The notes: generated by a model from the letters alone, not told the origin. Shown: positions 25,742 through 35,748, counted from the stretch's first letter. The stretch is 64,000 nt of DNA from Novosphingobium kunmingense (GCF_002813245.1 NZ_PHUF01000002.1:372001-436000), one strand, 5' to 3'. Translations and numbers: made by a program.

Positions 25742-26157
25742 TGGACGATCTCTACACGACCATGGGCCTGGTCGAGGTCCGCGAGATGGATCCGGCCGGG
25801 CGCGCCGTGCTGGTCTATGAGGCGCGGCCGGGCATGTGCCATTCGGGCGGGGTGGTGCAGGGCGGATTCGTTACCGGATGGATCGACGCGGCCATGGCCC
25901 ACGCGGCCATCGCGAAAAACGGCGACAGCGTCACGCCGATGACGCTTGAACTGAAAGTCAGCTTTTTCGCGCCCGCACGGCCAGGACCGGTCATCGCCGA
26001 AGGCTGGGTCGAACGGCACGGCCGACGCACCTGTTTCTATGAAGGCTGCCTCAAGGACAGCGCGGGGACGGTGCTGGCCAAGGGAACATCGACGATCCTC
26101 CTTGCCGACCGCGCCCGGATCGAGGCGGCATCGCGCGCCGCACAGGCGCCGTCCTGA
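25741..26157 (+). CDS. PaaI-type hotdog thioesterase
   Basis: This 138-residue single hotdog-fold protein has the helix and active-site region GMCHSGGVVQGGFVTGWIDA and core strands PMTLELKVSFFAPARPGPVI, as in PaaI/YbgC-like acyl-CoA thioesterases. It would hydrolyse an acyl- or aryl-CoA. Its ATG overlaps the TGA of the serine hydrolase. The next gene starts 67 bases later behind an inverted repeat, which may mark a separate promoter. The exact thioester substrate is unknown. Confidence 0.87.
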   Translation: MDDLYTTMGLVEVREMDPAGRAVLVYEARPGMCHSGGVVQGGFVTGWIDAAMAHAAIAKNGDSVTPMTLELKVSFFAPARPGPVIAEGWVERHGRRTCFYEGCLKDSAGTVLAKGTSTILLADRARIEAASRAAQAPS

Positions 26158-26172
26158 CGATTTTCGGTTGGT

Positions 26173-26188
26173 TTAATCGCCCGATTAG
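26173..26188. promoter_or_regulatory. Inverted repeat upstream of the HD-domain gene
   Basis: TTAATCGCCCGATTAG contains TAATCG and CGATTA separated by two bases. It lies about 37 bases before the HD-domain start. A closely similar site (minus strand TTAATCGCGCGGTTAA) precedes the nitroreductase gene at 51915-51930, which suggests a common regulator. Confidence 0.5.
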
Positions 26189-26224
26189 GCATAGTCTGCC
26201 GCCAAACGGACGAGGGAGATGGCA

Positions 26225-26818
26225 ATGGCCGATCACGACCTGATGGACGCCACCGCGCAGTTTCACACGATGGCCGAAGGCACCCAGGAAGACTGGGACA
26301 TCATCATGACCCACATGAAGCCCTTCGCCCAGAACGGCGGGGCACGGGTGCTCGATCATCTCAAGCTGCTCGACGGCGATTGCGGTGGCTTCGCGGTAGA
26401 CCGGCTGACCCACTGCCTGCAGACCGCCACTCGCGCGCACCGCGACGGGCGGAGCGAGGACTACGTGGTCATGGCGCTGCTGCACGATATCGGCGACACG
26501 CTGGGGGCGTTCAACCACCCCGATATCGCCGCCGCGATCGTCAAGCCCTTCGTCTCGGACGAACTGCACTGGATCACCCAGCACCACGGCATCTTCCAGG
26601 GCTACAACTTCTTCCACTACATCGGGCTCGATCGCAACATGCGCGACCAGTTCCGCGGCCACGAACACTATCAGGCGACCGCCGAATTCATCGAGAAATA
26701 CGATTGCCCGGCCTTCGATCCGGACTACGACACAGCGCCGCTGTCGTTCTTCGAGCCGATGGTGATGAAGCTGTTCGAGCGGCCCCTGACCAGCGTCTAC
26801 AAGCGATCGATGGAATAG
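26225..26818 (+). CDS. HD-domain protein resembling mixed-valent diiron oxygenases
   Basis: This 197-residue all-alpha protein has histidine/aspartate motifs His63 (RLTHCLQTATRAHRDG), His87-Asp88 (MALLHDIGDTLGAFNHPD), His120/121 (WITQHHGIFQGYNFF), His146/148 (RGHEHYQATAEF) and Asp160 (EKYDCPAFD). Besides ordinary HD phosphohydrolases, the motif order and spacing resemble the HD-type oxygenases (myo-inositol oxygenase, PhnZ, TmpB) that cleave C-C or C-P bonds. That reading is an inference. The start at 26225 is chosen because GAGGGAG lies 6 bases upstream; an ATG at 26219 is too close to it. The epoxide hydrolase gene follows 5 bases later. Confidence 0.83.
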   Translation: MADHDLMDATAQFHTMAEGTQEDWDIIMTHMKPFAQNGGARVLDHLKLLDGDCGGFAVDRLTHCLQTATRAHRDGRSEDYVVMALLHDIGDTLGAFNHPDIAAAIVKPFVSDELHWITQHHGIFQGYNFFHYIGLDRNMRDQFRGHEHYQATAEFIEKYDCPAFDPDYDTAPLSFFEPMVMKLFERPLTSVYKRSME

Positions 26819-26823
26819 GACGC

Positions 26824-27960
26824 GTGACCGCGATCCGGCCCTTCACGCTGGACGTAGCCCAGCCGCATCTCGACGACCTCAAGGCCCGGCTTGCGCAGAC
26901 CCGGTGGCCCGAAAGGGAGACCGTCGACGACTGGTCGCAGGGCGCGCCGCTCGAGGCGGTCAAGGACCTCGTCGGCTATTGGCGGCGCGACTATGACTGG
27001 CGACGGTGCGAGGCGCGGCTCAATGCGCTGGGACAGTTCGTCACCGAGATCGACGGGCTCGACATCCACTTCCTCCATGTCCGGTCGCCCTATCCCGAAG
27101 CCATGCCGCTGGTCATTACCCATGGCTGGCCCGGATCGGTGATCGAGTTCATGGGCGTGATCGAACAGCTGGCCGACCCGGTCCGTTTCGGCGGCCGGGC
27201 CGAAGACGCGTTTCACGTCGTTGCGCCGTCGCTCCCCGGTTTCGGCTTTTCGGGCAAGCCGGCCACCAAGGGCTGGGGCGTCGAACAGATCGGCCGCGCC
27301 TGGGGCCAGCTCATGGCACGGCTCGGCTACACCCGGTGGGTCGCGCAGGGCGGCGACTGGGGCAGCGCGGTTACGACTGCGATCGGGGTGCAGAATGTCG
27401 CCGGGTGCATCGGCATCCACATCAACATGCCGATCGGCCGCCCGACCGAAGCGGACCTTGCCAATCCGACGCCTGCCGAACTGAAGGCACTGACCGCGCT
27501 CAAGCATTATCAGGACTGGGATTCGGGCTATTCGACCCAGCAGCGCACCCGGCCGCAGACCGTAGGTTATGGATTGGTCGATTCGCCGGCCGGTCTTGCC
27601 GCCTGGATATTCGAGAAGATGTGGGCCTGGACCGACAACGAGGGTTCGCCGTACGACGCGCTCAGCCGCGATCAGATCCTCGACAACATCATGCTCTACT
27701 GGCTGCCGGCGACAGGCGCGTCTTCGGCGCGGCTCTATTGGGAAAGCTTCGGCAGTTTCGTTCCCCAGGAGATCGCGGTTCCGGTCGGCGTCAGCGCCTT
27801 TCCCAAGGAAATCCTGCCGACCCCGCGCAAGTGGGCGGAGCGCAACTACAAGCGTCTCGTCCACTGGGGCACGTTGGAGAAGGGCGGTCATTTCGCCGCC
27901 TGGGAGCAGCCGGAGGCCTTTGTCGGCGAATTGCGCACGGCTTTTGCGCTGATGCGCTGA
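26824..27960 (+). CDS. Epoxide hydrolase (alpha/beta hydrolase with N-terminal EHN domain)
   Basis: This 378-residue protein begins with a GTG start five bases after the preceding gene (AGGA upstream). Residues 1-105 match the epoxide-hydrolase N-terminal domain (RPFTLDVAQPHLDDLKARLA; WRRCEARLNALGQFVTEIDG). The alpha/beta core has the oxyanion motif ITHGWPGSVIEFM, the nucleophile Asp in AQGGDWGSAVTTAIG and the catalytic His in GGHFAAWEQPE. It would convert an epoxide to a vicinal diol. It is probably co-transcribed with the HD-domain gene, so the two may act on the same compound. Confidence 0.93.
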   Translation: MTAIRPFTLDVAQPHLDDLKARLAQTRWPERETVDDWSQGAPLEAVKDLVGYWRRDYDWRRCEARLNALGQFVTEIDGLDIHFLHVRSPYPEAMPLVITHGWPGSVIEFMGVIEQLADPVRFGGRAEDAFHVVAPSLPGFGFSGKPATKGWGVEQIGRAWGQLMARLGYTRWVAQGGDWGSAVTTAIGVQNVAGCIGIHINMPIGRPTEADLANPTPAELKALTALKHYQDWDSGYSTQQRTRPQTVGYGLVDSPAGLAAWIFEKMWAWTDNEGSPYDALSRDQILDNIMLYWLPATGASSARLYWESFGSFVPQEIAVPVGVSAFPKEILPTPRKWAERNYKRLVHWGTLEKGGHFAAWEQPEAFVGELRTAFALMR

Positions 27961-27968
27961 CGTGGCCG

Positions 27969-28613
27969 CTATTTCTTGAAGGCTGCCGCGATGTCGAGCG
28001 TGACCTCGTCGGACACCAGCGGGATGATGAACGTCAGGCCGAAATCGCTGCGCTTGATCGTGGCGCGCGCGGTAAAGCCGACGTTTTCCGCCCCGCCCAT
28101 CATCGCCGGCGCTTTACCCGCACCATAGAAACTGGCCGCAAGCACGACCGGTTTGGTGACGCCGTTGAGCATCAGGTTGCCGCTGATCATGGCGCGCTGA
28201 TTACCCAGCACCTTGACGCCGGTCGACACGAACCTGGCCGGGGCCGGGTTGGGGCCGAAGAAATCAGGCTTGGCACCGGCTTCCTTGGCAGCGCGCAACA
28301 GGTGTCCGGTCAGGTCCTTGTTGGCCGTTGTTACCTCCGCCACCGGGATGCTGACGTCGACCCTGGCTGCAGCCGGGTTCTTCGGGTCGAGGACCAGGGT
28401 TCCGGTCACGTTGCCGAATATGCCGGTGTAGGGTGAAAAACCGAAGTGGTCGACGGTCCAACTGACAAGCGTGTGGGCCGGGTCGACGCTGTAAGTCCCG
28501 CCGGTGATCCCGGTGACGGACTTGCTTCCCGGCTTTTGCAGTGCCGGCTGAGCACCCAGCGGAGCGATGAGGGCGGCAGTCAGAAAAACGACGGACAGCA
28601 ATCGCTTGTGCAT
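27969..28613 (-). CDS. YceI family periplasmic protein
   Basis: This 214-residue secreted protein has a signal peptide (MHKRLLSVVFLTAALIAPLGAQ). It carries the YceI lipocalin-like barrel: YSVDPAHTLVSWTVDHFGFS near the start, then GTLVLDPKNPAAARVDVSIP and ARATIKRSDFGLTFIIPLVS. YceI proteins bind isoprenoid or lipid-like molecules in the periplasm; ligand and function here are unknown. It converges on the epoxide hydrolase gene (8 bases apart) and is divergent from the amino-acid permease, 79 bases away. Confidence 0.9.
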   Translation of the reverse strand: MHKRLLSVVFLTAALIAPLGAQPALQKPGSKSVTGITGGTYSVDPAHTLVSWTVDHFGFSPYTGIFGNVTGTLVLDPKNPAAARVDVSIPVAEVTTANKDLTGHLLRAAKEAGAKPDFFGPNPAPARFVSTGVKVLGNQRAMISGNLMLNGVTKPVVLAASFYGAGKAPAMMGGAENVGFTARATIKRSDFGLTFIIPLVSDEVTLDIAAAFKK

Positions 28614-28692
28614 GGTTTTAGCTCCGGTCTGGACAGGCCCACCTGTCTAGAGGACATCGTTTGCCTGACAAGGCCGAACAGGGGGTTGCGCC

Positions 28693-30081
28693 ATGCCGAA
28701 TGCCGTGCCTGCCGAGGATGTTGCCGCTGGGGCCTATGGCGCGCCCGGTCTCAGCCAGAGCTTGCAGAACCGCCATATCTCTATGATCGCCATCGGCGGA
28801 ATCATCGGTGCGGGATTGTTCGTCGGTTCGTCCACTACCATCTCGCAGGTCGGCCCCGCGGCCGTCGTTACCTATGCCCTGGCCGGTCTCATCATCATGC
28901 TGGTCATGCGGATGATCTCGGAAATGGCCATGGCGATGCGCGGGGTTCAGGCCTTCCCCGATTTTGCGCGCGCCGGGATCGGCCATTGGGCCGGGTTCCT
29001 GTCCGGCTGGCTCTATTGGTATTTCTGGGTCGTGGTCGTCGCCATCGAGGCGATTGCCGGGGCCAAGATCCTGGCAGATTGGTTCCCGCAATTCCCGACC
29101 TGGCAGATCGGCGTAATGCTGATGGCGCTGCTCACCGGGGTAAACCTGTTGTCCACGCGCTCCTATGGCGAGTTCGAGTTCTGGTTTTCGTTGATGAAGG
29201 TGGTCGCGATCGTTGCCTTCATCTTTGTGGCCGGCGCCTGGGCCTTCGGGATCAGCAGCCCCTCGGGATCGACTTTCGCCAACCTGAGCGCCCACGGCGG
29301 ATTTGCGCCCAATGGCTGGGGCGTGGTGTTGGCCGCCGTGACATCGACGATCTTTGCGCTCTGCGGCGCCGAGATTTCAACCATTGCCGCTGCCGAAAGC
29401 GCCGAGCCGGCCAAGGCGGTCGCCCGCCTGTCGCTTACCGTGACCGTCCGCATCGTGGTGTTCTACATCCTTGCAATCCTGATGATCGTCGCGGTGGTGC
29501 CGTGGACGCAGATCGTGCCGGGCTATTCGCCTTTCGCCTCCACTCTGGCGGCGATGAACATGAGCGGAGGCGAGACGATCATGAACCTGGTCGTGCTGGT
29601 GGCGGTGCTGTCGTGCCTCAATTCCGGGCTCTATGTCACCTCGCGCACGCTGTTCGGCCTTGCCAGCCACGGCGATGCGCCGCAGTGGCTGGTCGCGGTC
29701 AACAAGCGCAAGGTGCCGGCGCGCTCGATCCTTGTCGCCAGCCTGTTTTCCTATGGCGCGCTGGCGATGGAGCGGATCAGCCCGGACACCGTGTTCAGCT
29801 TCCTGCTCAACTCGTCGGGCGTGACGATGCTGCTGCTCTACCTGATGGTTGCCGTTGCTCAATTGCGCACACGCACCCGCGTCGAGCAGCAGGATCCGGC
29901 ATCGCTTGAGCTGAAGATGTGGTTCCACCCCTTCGCCACCTTGTTCGCGATCGCGGCGATGCTGGCGGTGGTGCTGTTCATGGCGATCGATCCCGCGCTG
30001 GCCAGCCAGTTCTGGGCGAGTCTGGCGGTCGCGGCGCTGTTCCTGCTGGGCTTTGCCGCGATGAGCCTCAGTCGGCGCTGA
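28693..30081 (+). CDS. Amino acid permease (APC superfamily, AroP/GabP-like)
   Basis: This inner-membrane transporter has 462 residues and about 12 predicted helices. The first helix motif (HISMIAIGGIIGAGLFVGSS) and SEMAMAMRGVQAFPDFARAG are typical of the AroP/GabP amino-acid/proton symporters. GWGVVLAAVTSTIFALCGAE marks the sixth helix region. Substrate could be GABA, an aromatic or another amino acid. The start follows a G-rich ribosome-binding region. It is a single-gene unit. Confidence 0.93.
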   Translation: MPNAVPAEDVAAGAYGAPGLSQSLQNRHISMIAIGGIIGAGLFVGSSTTISQVGPAAVVTYALAGLIIMLVMRMISEMAMAMRGVQAFPDFARAGIGHWAGFLSGWLYWYFWVVVVAIEAIAGAKILADWFPQFPTWQIGVMLMALLTGVNLLSTRSYGEFEFWFSLMKVVAIVAFIFVAGAWAFGISSPSGSTFANLSAHGGFAPNGWGVVLAAVTSTIFALCGAEISTIAAAESAEPAKAVARLSLTVTVRIVVFYILAILMIVAVVPWTQIVPGYSPFASTLAAMNMSGGETIMNLVVLVAVLSCLNSGLYVTSRTLFGLASHGDAPQWLVAVNKRKVPARSILVASLFSYGALAMERISPDTVFSFLLNSSGVTMLLLYLMVAVAQLRTRTRVEQQDPASLELKMWFHPFATLFAIAAMLAVVLFMAIDPALASQFWASLAVAALFLLGFAAMSLSRR

Positions 30082-30325
30082 CGCCGTTGCCAGAAGCCTT
30101 GAGCGTCGCCTTGTGCGCTGCACTTTCGATCCTGCGAAACTGCTGCTCGATCAGCCGAATTGCGCTCCGCATTACCCGGTCAACAAATCCGAATACGGCC
30201 TGCCACGAATTGACCACATCGCGAAAACGCCAATTGGCGCCTGCCTCGCGAAGACGCTGTAGGTGGCTTGTATGGCCAATGAAGGGGTGTTCCGTAAGCT
30301 CGTCTAACGTCCCGGGGGGAGGGGG
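30068..30325 (-). pseudogene. Possible gene remnant without start codon
   Basis: On the minus strand one frame stays open from a TAA near 30326 to a TGA at 30068-30070, about 84 codons. It contains sequence such as DELTEHPFIGHTSHLQRLRE, NSWQAVFGFVDRVM and IRLIEQQFRRIESAAHK. It has no usable ATG, GTG or TTG at its beginning and contains codons rare elsewhere in the window (TTA, CTA, ACA). It overlaps the 3' end of the permease gene by 14 bases. I do not recognise the family. It may be the 3' end of a decayed, possibly acquired gene, or chance. Confidence 0.3.
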
Positions 30326-30424
30326 TTAAGTCGAGGCAAACTGACGATGAGCAGGGCCTATCGCATCGAATAGAAAGTGCCGGGGCGGACTATCGCGCCC
30401 GCCTCGGCACCTGCCTTTGCTGGA
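30082..30424. other. Gap between the permease gene and ilvC
   Basis: No intact gene lies in these 343 bases. The left two-thirds hold the possible minus-strand remnant described at 30068-30325. The right third contains a G-rich run (near 30312-30324) followed by sequence downstream of the ilvC stop, where GCCGGGGCGG and CCGCCTCGGC could pair as a weak terminator for the ilv operon. Confidence 0.5.
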
Positions 30425-31484
<1,060 letters not shown>

Positions 31485-31506
31485 GATAGGTGGTATTGAA
31501 ACTGGT

Positions 31507-32022
31507 TCAGACCGCTTCGGCCCCGCGCATCATGCCTACGACGCCGGTGCGTCCGACCTCGACCAGGCCGAGCTCGCGCATCAGGGCGACGAAGCGGTCG
31601 ATCTTGTCGGGCGATCCGGTCAGTTCGAAGATGAAGCTGCTGGTCGTGGTGTCGATCACCTTGGCGCGAAACACGTCAGCCAGGCGCAGCGCCTCGACCC
31701 GATGCTCGCCCGTGCCGGCAACCTTTACCAGTGCCAGCTCGCGTTCGACGTGGTCACCCATTTCGGTGAGGTCGACGACCTTGTGGACCGGCACCAGCCG
31801 GTCCAGCTGCGCATGGATCTGGTCGATCACCGCAGGAGGTCCGTGGGTGACGATCGTGATCCGGCTGACCGCATGGTTTTCGGTGATGTCGGCCACGGTG
31901 AGGCTGTCGATGTTGTAGCCGCGCGCAGTGAACAGGCCGGCGATCTTGGCAAGGATCCCGGCTTCGTTGTCGACCGTGATGGTCAGGACGTGGCGTTCCG
32001 ACGCCTCATGCTTGATTTTCAT
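31507..32022 (-). CDS. ilvN: Acetolactate synthase small (regulatory) subunit
   Basis: This 171-residue regulatory subunit confers feedback inhibition by branched-chain amino acids on the large subunit. The N-terminal ACT domain is seen in HVLTITVDNEAGILAKIAGL followed by FTARGYNIDSLTVADITENH. A second ACT-like half follows (ELALVKVAGTGEHRVEALRL). The start at 32022 (MKIKHEASERHVLTI) lies 4 bases after the large-subunit stop; residues further upstream in the frame belong to the overlap with ilvB and are non-coding in this frame. Confidence 0.96.
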   Translation of the reverse strand: MKIKHEASERHVLTITVDNEAGILAKIAGLFTARGYNIDSLTVADITENHAVSRITIVTHGPPAVIDQIHAQLDRLVPVHKVVDLTEMGDHVERELALVKVAGTGEHRVEALRLADVFRAKVIDTTTSSFIFELTGSPDKIDRFVALMRELGLVEVGRTGVVGMMRGAEAV

Positions 32023-32026
32023 GGGG

Positions 32027-33769
32027 TTACACCAGCGCCTTGGCTTCGTCGTCCATCGATCCGGCAACCTTGTCGCCATAGAGGATCATCTCGGTATGGG
32101 CCGCGCCCGACGGGATCATCGGGAAGCAGTTGGCTTCCTTGGCCACCAGGCAATCGACGATCACCGGCCCGTCATGGTCGATCATGGCCTGGATGCCGGC
32201 GTCGAGCTGGCTCTCGTTCTCGATGCGGATGCCCTTCCAGCCATAGGCCTCGGCTAGCTTCACGAAATCGGGCAGGCTGTCCGAATAGGAGTTCGAATAG
32301 CGGCTTTCGTAGGTCAGTTCCTGCCATTGGCGGACCATGCCCATCCATTCGTTGTTGAGCACGAAGATCTTGACCGGCAGGCGGAACTGCGTGGCCGTGC
32401 CCAGTTCCTGGATATTCATCTGGATCGAGGCGTCGCCCGCGATGTCGATGACCAGGCTGTCGGGGTTGCCGAGCTGCGCGCCGATCGCGGCGGGCAGGCC
32501 ATATCCCATGGTGCCGAGGCCACCCGAGGTCAGCCACTTGTTGGGCGAGAAGAAGTGGAAGTACTGCGCCGCCCACATCTGGTGCTGACCGACTTCGGTG
32601 GCGATGATCGGGTCTTTGTCGCGGGTCAGCGCGAACAGGCGTTCGACCGCAAGCTGCGGCATGATTGCCTTTGCGTCGGCCGGATAGGCGAGACTGTCGC
32701 GCGAGCGCCAGCCATCGATCTGGGCCTTCCACGGCGCAAGGTCTTGGGGCTTGCGGCTGCCCCAGGCGGTGATCAGCTGGTCAAGCACCTTGCCGCAGTC
32801 GCCCAGGATCGGCAGGTCGACCTGAACCGTCTTGTTGATCGAGGCACGGTCGATATCGATGTGGATCTTGGTCGAATTGGGTGAGAATGCGTCGAGCCGT
32901 CCGGTAACCCGGTCATCGAAGCGCGCGCCGATGCAGACGATCAGGTCGGCCCGGTTCATCGCCATGTTGGCTTCGAAGGTGCCGTGCATCCCCAGCATGC
33001 CTAGCCATTCGGGATGATCGGCCGGGAAAGCGCCGAGCCCCATCAGCGTCGAGGTGACCGGCGCGCCAGTGAGGCGCTGCAACTCGCGCAGCCGCTCGGT
33101 CGCGTTGGGTCCCGAATTGATCACCCCACCGCCGGTATAGAAGACCGGCGCCTTGGCATTGGCGAGCAATTCGATCGCGCGGGCAATGTCCCGCTCCCCA
33201 CCGGTCGACGGCGGGTTGTAACGCTTCGGACGCTGCGGCGGCGCATCGCTCCACGTGGCCGACGCGACCTGCACGTCCTTGGGAATGTCGATAACCACCG
33301 GGCCGGGGCGACCGGTGGTGGCGATCTCGAATGCCTCGTCGATTATCGCGGCGAGTTCGGAAGGGTCCTTAACCAGGTAGTTGTGCTTGGTGCAGTGGCG
33401 GGTGATGCCGATGGTGTCGGCTTCCTGGAACGCGTCCGATCCGATCAGCGCCGACGAGACCTGTCCGGTTATGACGACCAGCGGAATCGAATCCATGAAG
33501 GCATCGGCAATGCCGGTAACGGCATTGGTCGCGCCGGGGCCCGAGGTAACGAGCACGACGCCGGGTTTTCCGGTGGACCGGGCATAGCCTTCGGCGGCAT
33601 GGGCCGCGCCGGCTTCGTGGCGGACCAGGATATGCCGGATCCGGGCATCATCGAACAACGCATCATAGATCGGCAGCACCGCGCCGCCGGGGTAGCCGAA
33701 CACGAATTCGACGCCCTGGCGGGCCAGGCTTTCGACCAGGATCGACGCGCCGCTGCGCTCTTCACTCAC
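32027..33769 (-). CDS. ilvB: Acetolactate synthase large (catalytic) subunit
   Basis: This ThDP- and FAD-dependent enzyme condenses two pyruvates (or pyruvate plus 2-oxobutyrate). The protein is 580 residues. The catalytic glutamate region is [20 protein letters not shown] with [20 protein letters not shown]. The FAD segment is around [15 protein letters not shown]. The ThDP/Mg site is [20 protein letters not shown] with [16 protein letters not shown]. It begins with GTG ([15 protein letters not shown]) behind AAAGG. It is the first gene of ilvB-ilvN-ilvC; a terminator-like hairpin lies 39-73 bases upstream. Confidence 0.97.
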   Translation of the reverse strand: MSEERSGASILVESLARQGVEFVFGYPGGAVLPIYDALFDDARIRHILVRHEAGAAHAAEGYARSTGKPGVVLVTSGPGATNAVTGIADAFMDSIPLVVITGQVSSALIGSDAFQEADTIGITRHCTKHNYLVKDPSELAAIIDEAFEIATTGRPGPVVIDIPKDVQVASATWSDAPPQRPKRYNPPSTGGERDIARAIELLANAKAPVFYTGGGVINSGPNATERLRELQRLTGAPVTSTLMGLGAFPADHPEWLGMLGMHGTFEANMAMNRADLIVCIGARFDDRVTGRLDAFSPNSTKIHIDIDRASINKTVQVDLPILGDCGKVLDQLITAWGSRKPQDLAPWKAQIDGWRSRDSLAYPADAKAIMPQLAVERLFALTRDKDPIIATEVGQHQMWAAQYFHFFSPNKWLTSGGLGTMGYGLPAAIGAQLGNPDSLVIDIAGDASIQMNIQELGTATQFRLPVKIFVLNNEWMGMVRQWQELTYESRYSNSYSDSLPDFVKLAEAYGWKGIRIENESQLDAGIQAMIDHDGPVIVDCLVAKEANCFPMIPSGAAHTEMILYGDKVAGSMDDEAKALV

Positions 33770-33807
33770 GTCTTCAGACCTTTCACCTTGCGACCTGCGT
33801 TCCCACT

Positions 33808-33842
33808 AAAAGACCGACCCGGCGCAGGGTTGCTGCGCCGGG
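33808..33842 (-). terminator. Hairpin with U-run between miaA and ilvB (terminator or attenuator)
   Basis: On the minus strand CCCGGCGCA and TGCGCCGGG form a perfect 9-base stem with a 7-base loop, followed by TCGGTCTTTTAG. It lies about 80 bases after the miaA stop and ends 39 bases before ilvB. It can serve as the miaA terminator or, because a TTGACA box lies at 33912-33917, as an attenuator in the ilvB leader. A smaller GCCGG-TTTT-CCGGC hairpin sits at 33866-33879. Confidence 0.6.
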
Positions 33843-33911
33843 CCACCTCTCCAACTCTGGAACGTGCCGGAAAACCGGCTTGTCGGGTGCCCTATGAGAC
33901 AGTTTGTATCA

Positions 33912-33917
33912 TGTCAA
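33912..33917 (-). promoter_or_regulatory. Candidate -35 box for ilvB
   Basis: A consensus TTGACA on the minus strand begins 4 bases after the miaA stop codon. A recognisable -10 hexamer at 17 bases is lacking (TAGGGC there, CATAGG at 15). A leader of about 110 bases to ilvB would include both hairpins. Confidence 0.35.
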
Positions 33918-33920
33918 GCG

Positions 33921-34877
33921 CTAAGTGCGCAATAATTGTGCGAATGAGGCGCTGATATCGTAATTAATATCGTCGAGGCGCGGCCAATCGCCGGGTGGCT
34001 GCTGGCGGAACCACGTATATTGTCTTTTGGCATAGTTGCGGGTCGCTTGCGCCCCGCGCTTCAGGCAAGCGATACGGTCTATTTCTCCGGACAGCAGTGC
34101 CGCCATCTCCGATACGCCGATCGCGCGCATCACCGGCATTGCGGGATCGATCTGACGGGCGAGCAAGGTCTGCACCTCTGCCAGGCCGCCGCCGTCGAGC
34201 ATCTCGGTGAAGCGCCGGTCGCAGCGCTCGTAAAGCCAGTCGCGCGGGGGCAGCAGCAGGGCGGGGTGAAGGGTGACCTTGCCGCCGATGCCGCCGACCA
34301 ACTCGTCTTGCCAGGAGGCCATGGGTCTTCCGGTCGAGCGGACGATCTCGAGCGCGCGAGCGATGCGGGTGGTGTCGGCCGGGGCAAGGCTTGCCGCCCG
34401 CTCGGGATCTTCTGCCTGCAACGCGCAATAGGCGTCGGCCACGGGAAGCGCGCGGACCGCGCTGCGGATCGCAGGATCGATCGGCGGTACCGGCGCGATC
34501 CCGTCGAGCAGCGTGCGGATGTACAGGCCCGTCCCGCCGACCAGGATCGGCACGCCGCCTGCCTCGTGGATACTTGCGATCTCTGCGCGGGCCGCAGCGG
34601 CCCAGTCGGCGGCAGAGCAGGCGGTCGCTCCATCCCAGGTGCCGAAAAGGCGGTGCTCGATGCCGCGCATGTCCTCGGCCGTCGGACGGGCGCTGAGCAC
34701 GGCAAGGTCGGCATAGACCTGCGCACTGTCGGCGTTGACCACCACGGCGCCACGCCCACGCGCCTCCAGCGCCTCCGCCAGCCGGACCGCCAGATCGCTC
34801 TTGCCGCTGGCGGTCGGCCCTGCAATGAGCGCCAGCGGCGGCTTTGGGGCCGATTCAGGAGATCCGGACGTGCTCAT
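33921..34877 (-). CDS. miaA: tRNA dimethylallyltransferase MiaA
   Basis: MiaA transfers a dimethylallyl group to adenosine 37 of tRNAs that read UNN codons. The 318-residue protein has the P-loop [20 protein letters not shown], the DSxQ motif [14 protein letters not shown] and the substrate region [15 protein letters not shown]. Its C-terminal signature is [20 protein letters not shown]. The start at 34877 gives the usual short N terminus before the P-loop; the frame continues upstream but only antisense to serB. The ATG overlaps the divergent serB GTG start region by 8 bases. Confidence 0.95.
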   Translation of the reverse strand: MSTSGSPESAPKPPLALIAGPTASGKSDLAVRLAEALEARGRGAVVVNADSAQVYADLAVLSARPTAEDMRGIEHRLFGTWDGATACSAADWAAAARAEIASIHEAGGVPILVGGTGLYIRTLLDGIAPVPPIDPAIRSAVRALPVADAYCALQAEDPERAASLAPADTTRIARALEIVRSTGRPMASWQDELVGGIGGKVTLHPALLLPPRDWLYERCDRRFTEMLDGGGLAEVQTLLARQIDPAMPVMRAIGVSEMAALLSGEIDRIACLKRGAQATRNYAKRQYTWFRQQPPGDWPRLDDINYDISASFAQLLRT

Positions 34878-35748
34878 TGCCCGCGTGATAGCAGAACCTT
34901 CGGCGCTGTCTGCCTCTGGCGACAAGGCTGTGCAGGCGCTCGAGGCGGCGGGCCTGATCGTGCGCACCATGGATGCTCTTGCCGGGTTCGACGACGTGGT
35001 CGAACTGGCGATCGAGGGCGAGGCCGCCGCTGCCCGTGCCGCGATCGATAGTGCGCTGCACCCTTCTGACCTCCTGCTCAGCCGTGGTGCGCCGGTCGTG
35101 CCCGGCGTCTTCGTATCGGACATGGATTCGACAATGATCGGGCAGGAATGCATCGACGAGCTGGCCGACTTTGCCGGCCTCAAGGACCGTATCGCCGCGA
35201 TTACCGAGCGGGCCATGCAGGGCGAGCTCGACTTTGCCGAGGCGCTGAGCGAGCGCGTGCGACTGCTCGACGGACTATCCGTGGATGCAATCGAGCAGTG
35301 TCTTGCCGAACGCATCCGGCCGATGCCCGGCGCACGGGTGCTGGTCGAGACGCTGAAAGCGCACGGCTGCGCGACGGTGCTGGTTACCGGCGGCTTTCAC
35401 CAGTTTGCCGATCCGGTGGCCGAGTGGCTCGGATTCGAGGATGTCGTCGGAAACCGCCTGGCGACGGGGCAGGGACATCTGACCGGCGGCCTGGTCGGCG
35501 ACATAGTCGACAGCTCGGTCAAGGAACGCGTGCTGCGCGAGGCTGTGATCCGCCACGACGCCGCGGCCAGTCTCGCCACCGGGGACGGAGCCAACGATAT
35601 TCCGATGCTGGTCGCAGCCGACTATGGCTTTGCCTATCACGCCAAGCCCAAGGCGCGCGCGGCGGCCAACGGTGCGATCGATCGCGGCGACCTGACCAGC
35701 GTCCTCAAGCTGCTGGGCATTCCGCAGACCGACTGGGCAGGCGCCTAG
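34870..35748 (+). CDS. serB: Phosphoserine phosphatase
   Basis: SerB performs the last step of serine synthesis, hydrolysing O-phosphoserine. The protein is about 292 residues from a GTG start ([17 protein letters not shown]), preceded by AGGAG. A weakly conserved N-terminal ACT-like region precedes the HAD domain. The nucleophile motif is [20 protein letters not shown], motif II lies in [20 protein letters not shown], and motif III is [18 protein letters not shown]. The 5' end overlaps miaA on the opposite strand. An in-frame extension upstream exists but lies wholly inside miaA antisense. Confidence 0.93.
   Translation: MLIARVIAEPSALSASGDKAVQALEAAGLIVRTMDALAGFDDVVELAIEGEAAAARAAIDSALHPSDLLLSRGAPVVPGVFVSDMDSTMIGQECIDELADFAGLKDRIAAITERAMQGELDFAEALSERVRLLDGLSVDAIEQCLAERIRPMPGARVLVETLKAHGCATVLVTGGFHQFADPVAEWLGFEDVVGNRLATGQGHLTGGLVGDIVDSSVKERVLREAVIRHDAAASLATGDGANDIPMLVAADYGFAYHAKPKARAAANGAIDRGDLTSVLKLLGIPQTDWAGA

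Noticed and set aside
33767..33847. Short frame (GTG, about 26 codons) ending at the ilvB start
   Set aside because: It encodes [20 protein letters not shown] with no Leu/Ile/Val enrichment, its start is too close to its only possible ribosome-binding sequence, and it is explained by the hairpin sequence.
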